7,685 bases of DNA from JBCFBK01 sp050173895 (lineage in GTDB: Bacteria > Bacteroidota > Bacteroidia > Bacteroidales > Prolixibacteraceae), in contig JBFXKJ010000190.1 of NCBI GenBank assembly GCA_050173895.1, positions 1 to 7,685 of the forward strand, written 5' to 3'. Position 1 is the stretch's first letter; the number at the start of each line of letters is the position of its first letter. A program made the position numbers and the translations under genes. This document shows positions 7,614-7,685 of this stretch, piece after piece. Below the pieces are notes generated by a model. It was not told where the DNA came from and did no database searches. It saw only the letters and a list, made by a program, of their open reading frames with translations.

Positions 7614-7685
7614 TTACACTTTCCTTACTCGAAAAACCACATCTTCGCCCCCGATCTGCGCTTTCAGCAGATAGATGCCGGAGTG
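7614..7685 (-). CDS. C-terminus of a T9SS type A sorting-domain protein (5' part outside window)
   Basis: Reading the minus strand from the window edge gives 23 codons and a TAA at 7616-7614. The peptide SGIYLLKAQIGGEDVVFRV followed by RKV is the end of a Por-secretion-system (T9SS) type A C-terminal sorting domain: the SGIYLL strand, a short turn with Gly-Gly, then a second strand ending in basic residues. Such domains carry secreted enzymes, adhesins or surface proteins through the outer membrane by the T9SS, where the domain is usually removed (family knowledge). The passenger lies beyond the edge, so its function is unknown. Only 23 residues support the call, but the pattern and the stop placed right after RKV are characteristic. 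Confidence 0.7.
   Translation of the reverse strand, partial: HSGIYLLKAQIGGEDVVFRVRKV

Overview
The window looks like chromosomal DNA from a member of the Bacteroidota. The evidence is an outer-membrane DUF5686 protein with an N-terminal carboxypeptidase-regulatory-like domain, a T9SS type A sorting signal at the right edge, a cytosolic-looking SH3/C40 peptidase of a type common in that phylum, and mostly A-rich rather than strong Shine-Dalgarno leaders. I cannot place it below phylum with confidence.

Layout, left to right. (1) A tight minus-strand pair: a C40 (NlpC/P60) cysteine peptidase (424-1218), followed 9 bases later by a NUDIX hydrolase (414 down to the window edge, last few residues missing). 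(2) A 327-base divergent intergenic region (1219-1545) with a perfect 8-7-8 inverted repeat and an overlapping 10-base palindrome. (3) A plus-strand PgpH-type membrane HD phosphodiesterase (1546-3612), expected to hydrolyse cyclic di-AMP, with all its metal ligands present. (4) A convergent minus-strand gene (3641-4657) clearly derived from imidazolonepropionase (HutI). It has lost every metal ligand I can align and about 80 residues of the barrel, yet keeps an open frame. (5) A divergent plus-strand gene (4928-7480) for a large outer-membrane DUF5686 protein. (6) The last 23 codons of a minus-strand gene (7614-7685) ending in a T9SS C-terminal sorting domain.

The genes do not form one pathway. 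The peptidase/NUDIX pair fits intracellular recycling and housecleaning, PgpH fits second-messenger control, and the DUF5686 and T9SS genes belong to the cell envelope. No mobile element, CRISPR array, tRNA or rRNA is visible. I see no multi-gene defence or biosynthetic system. The observation most worth following is the HutI-like protein that appears to be a pseudoenzyme.
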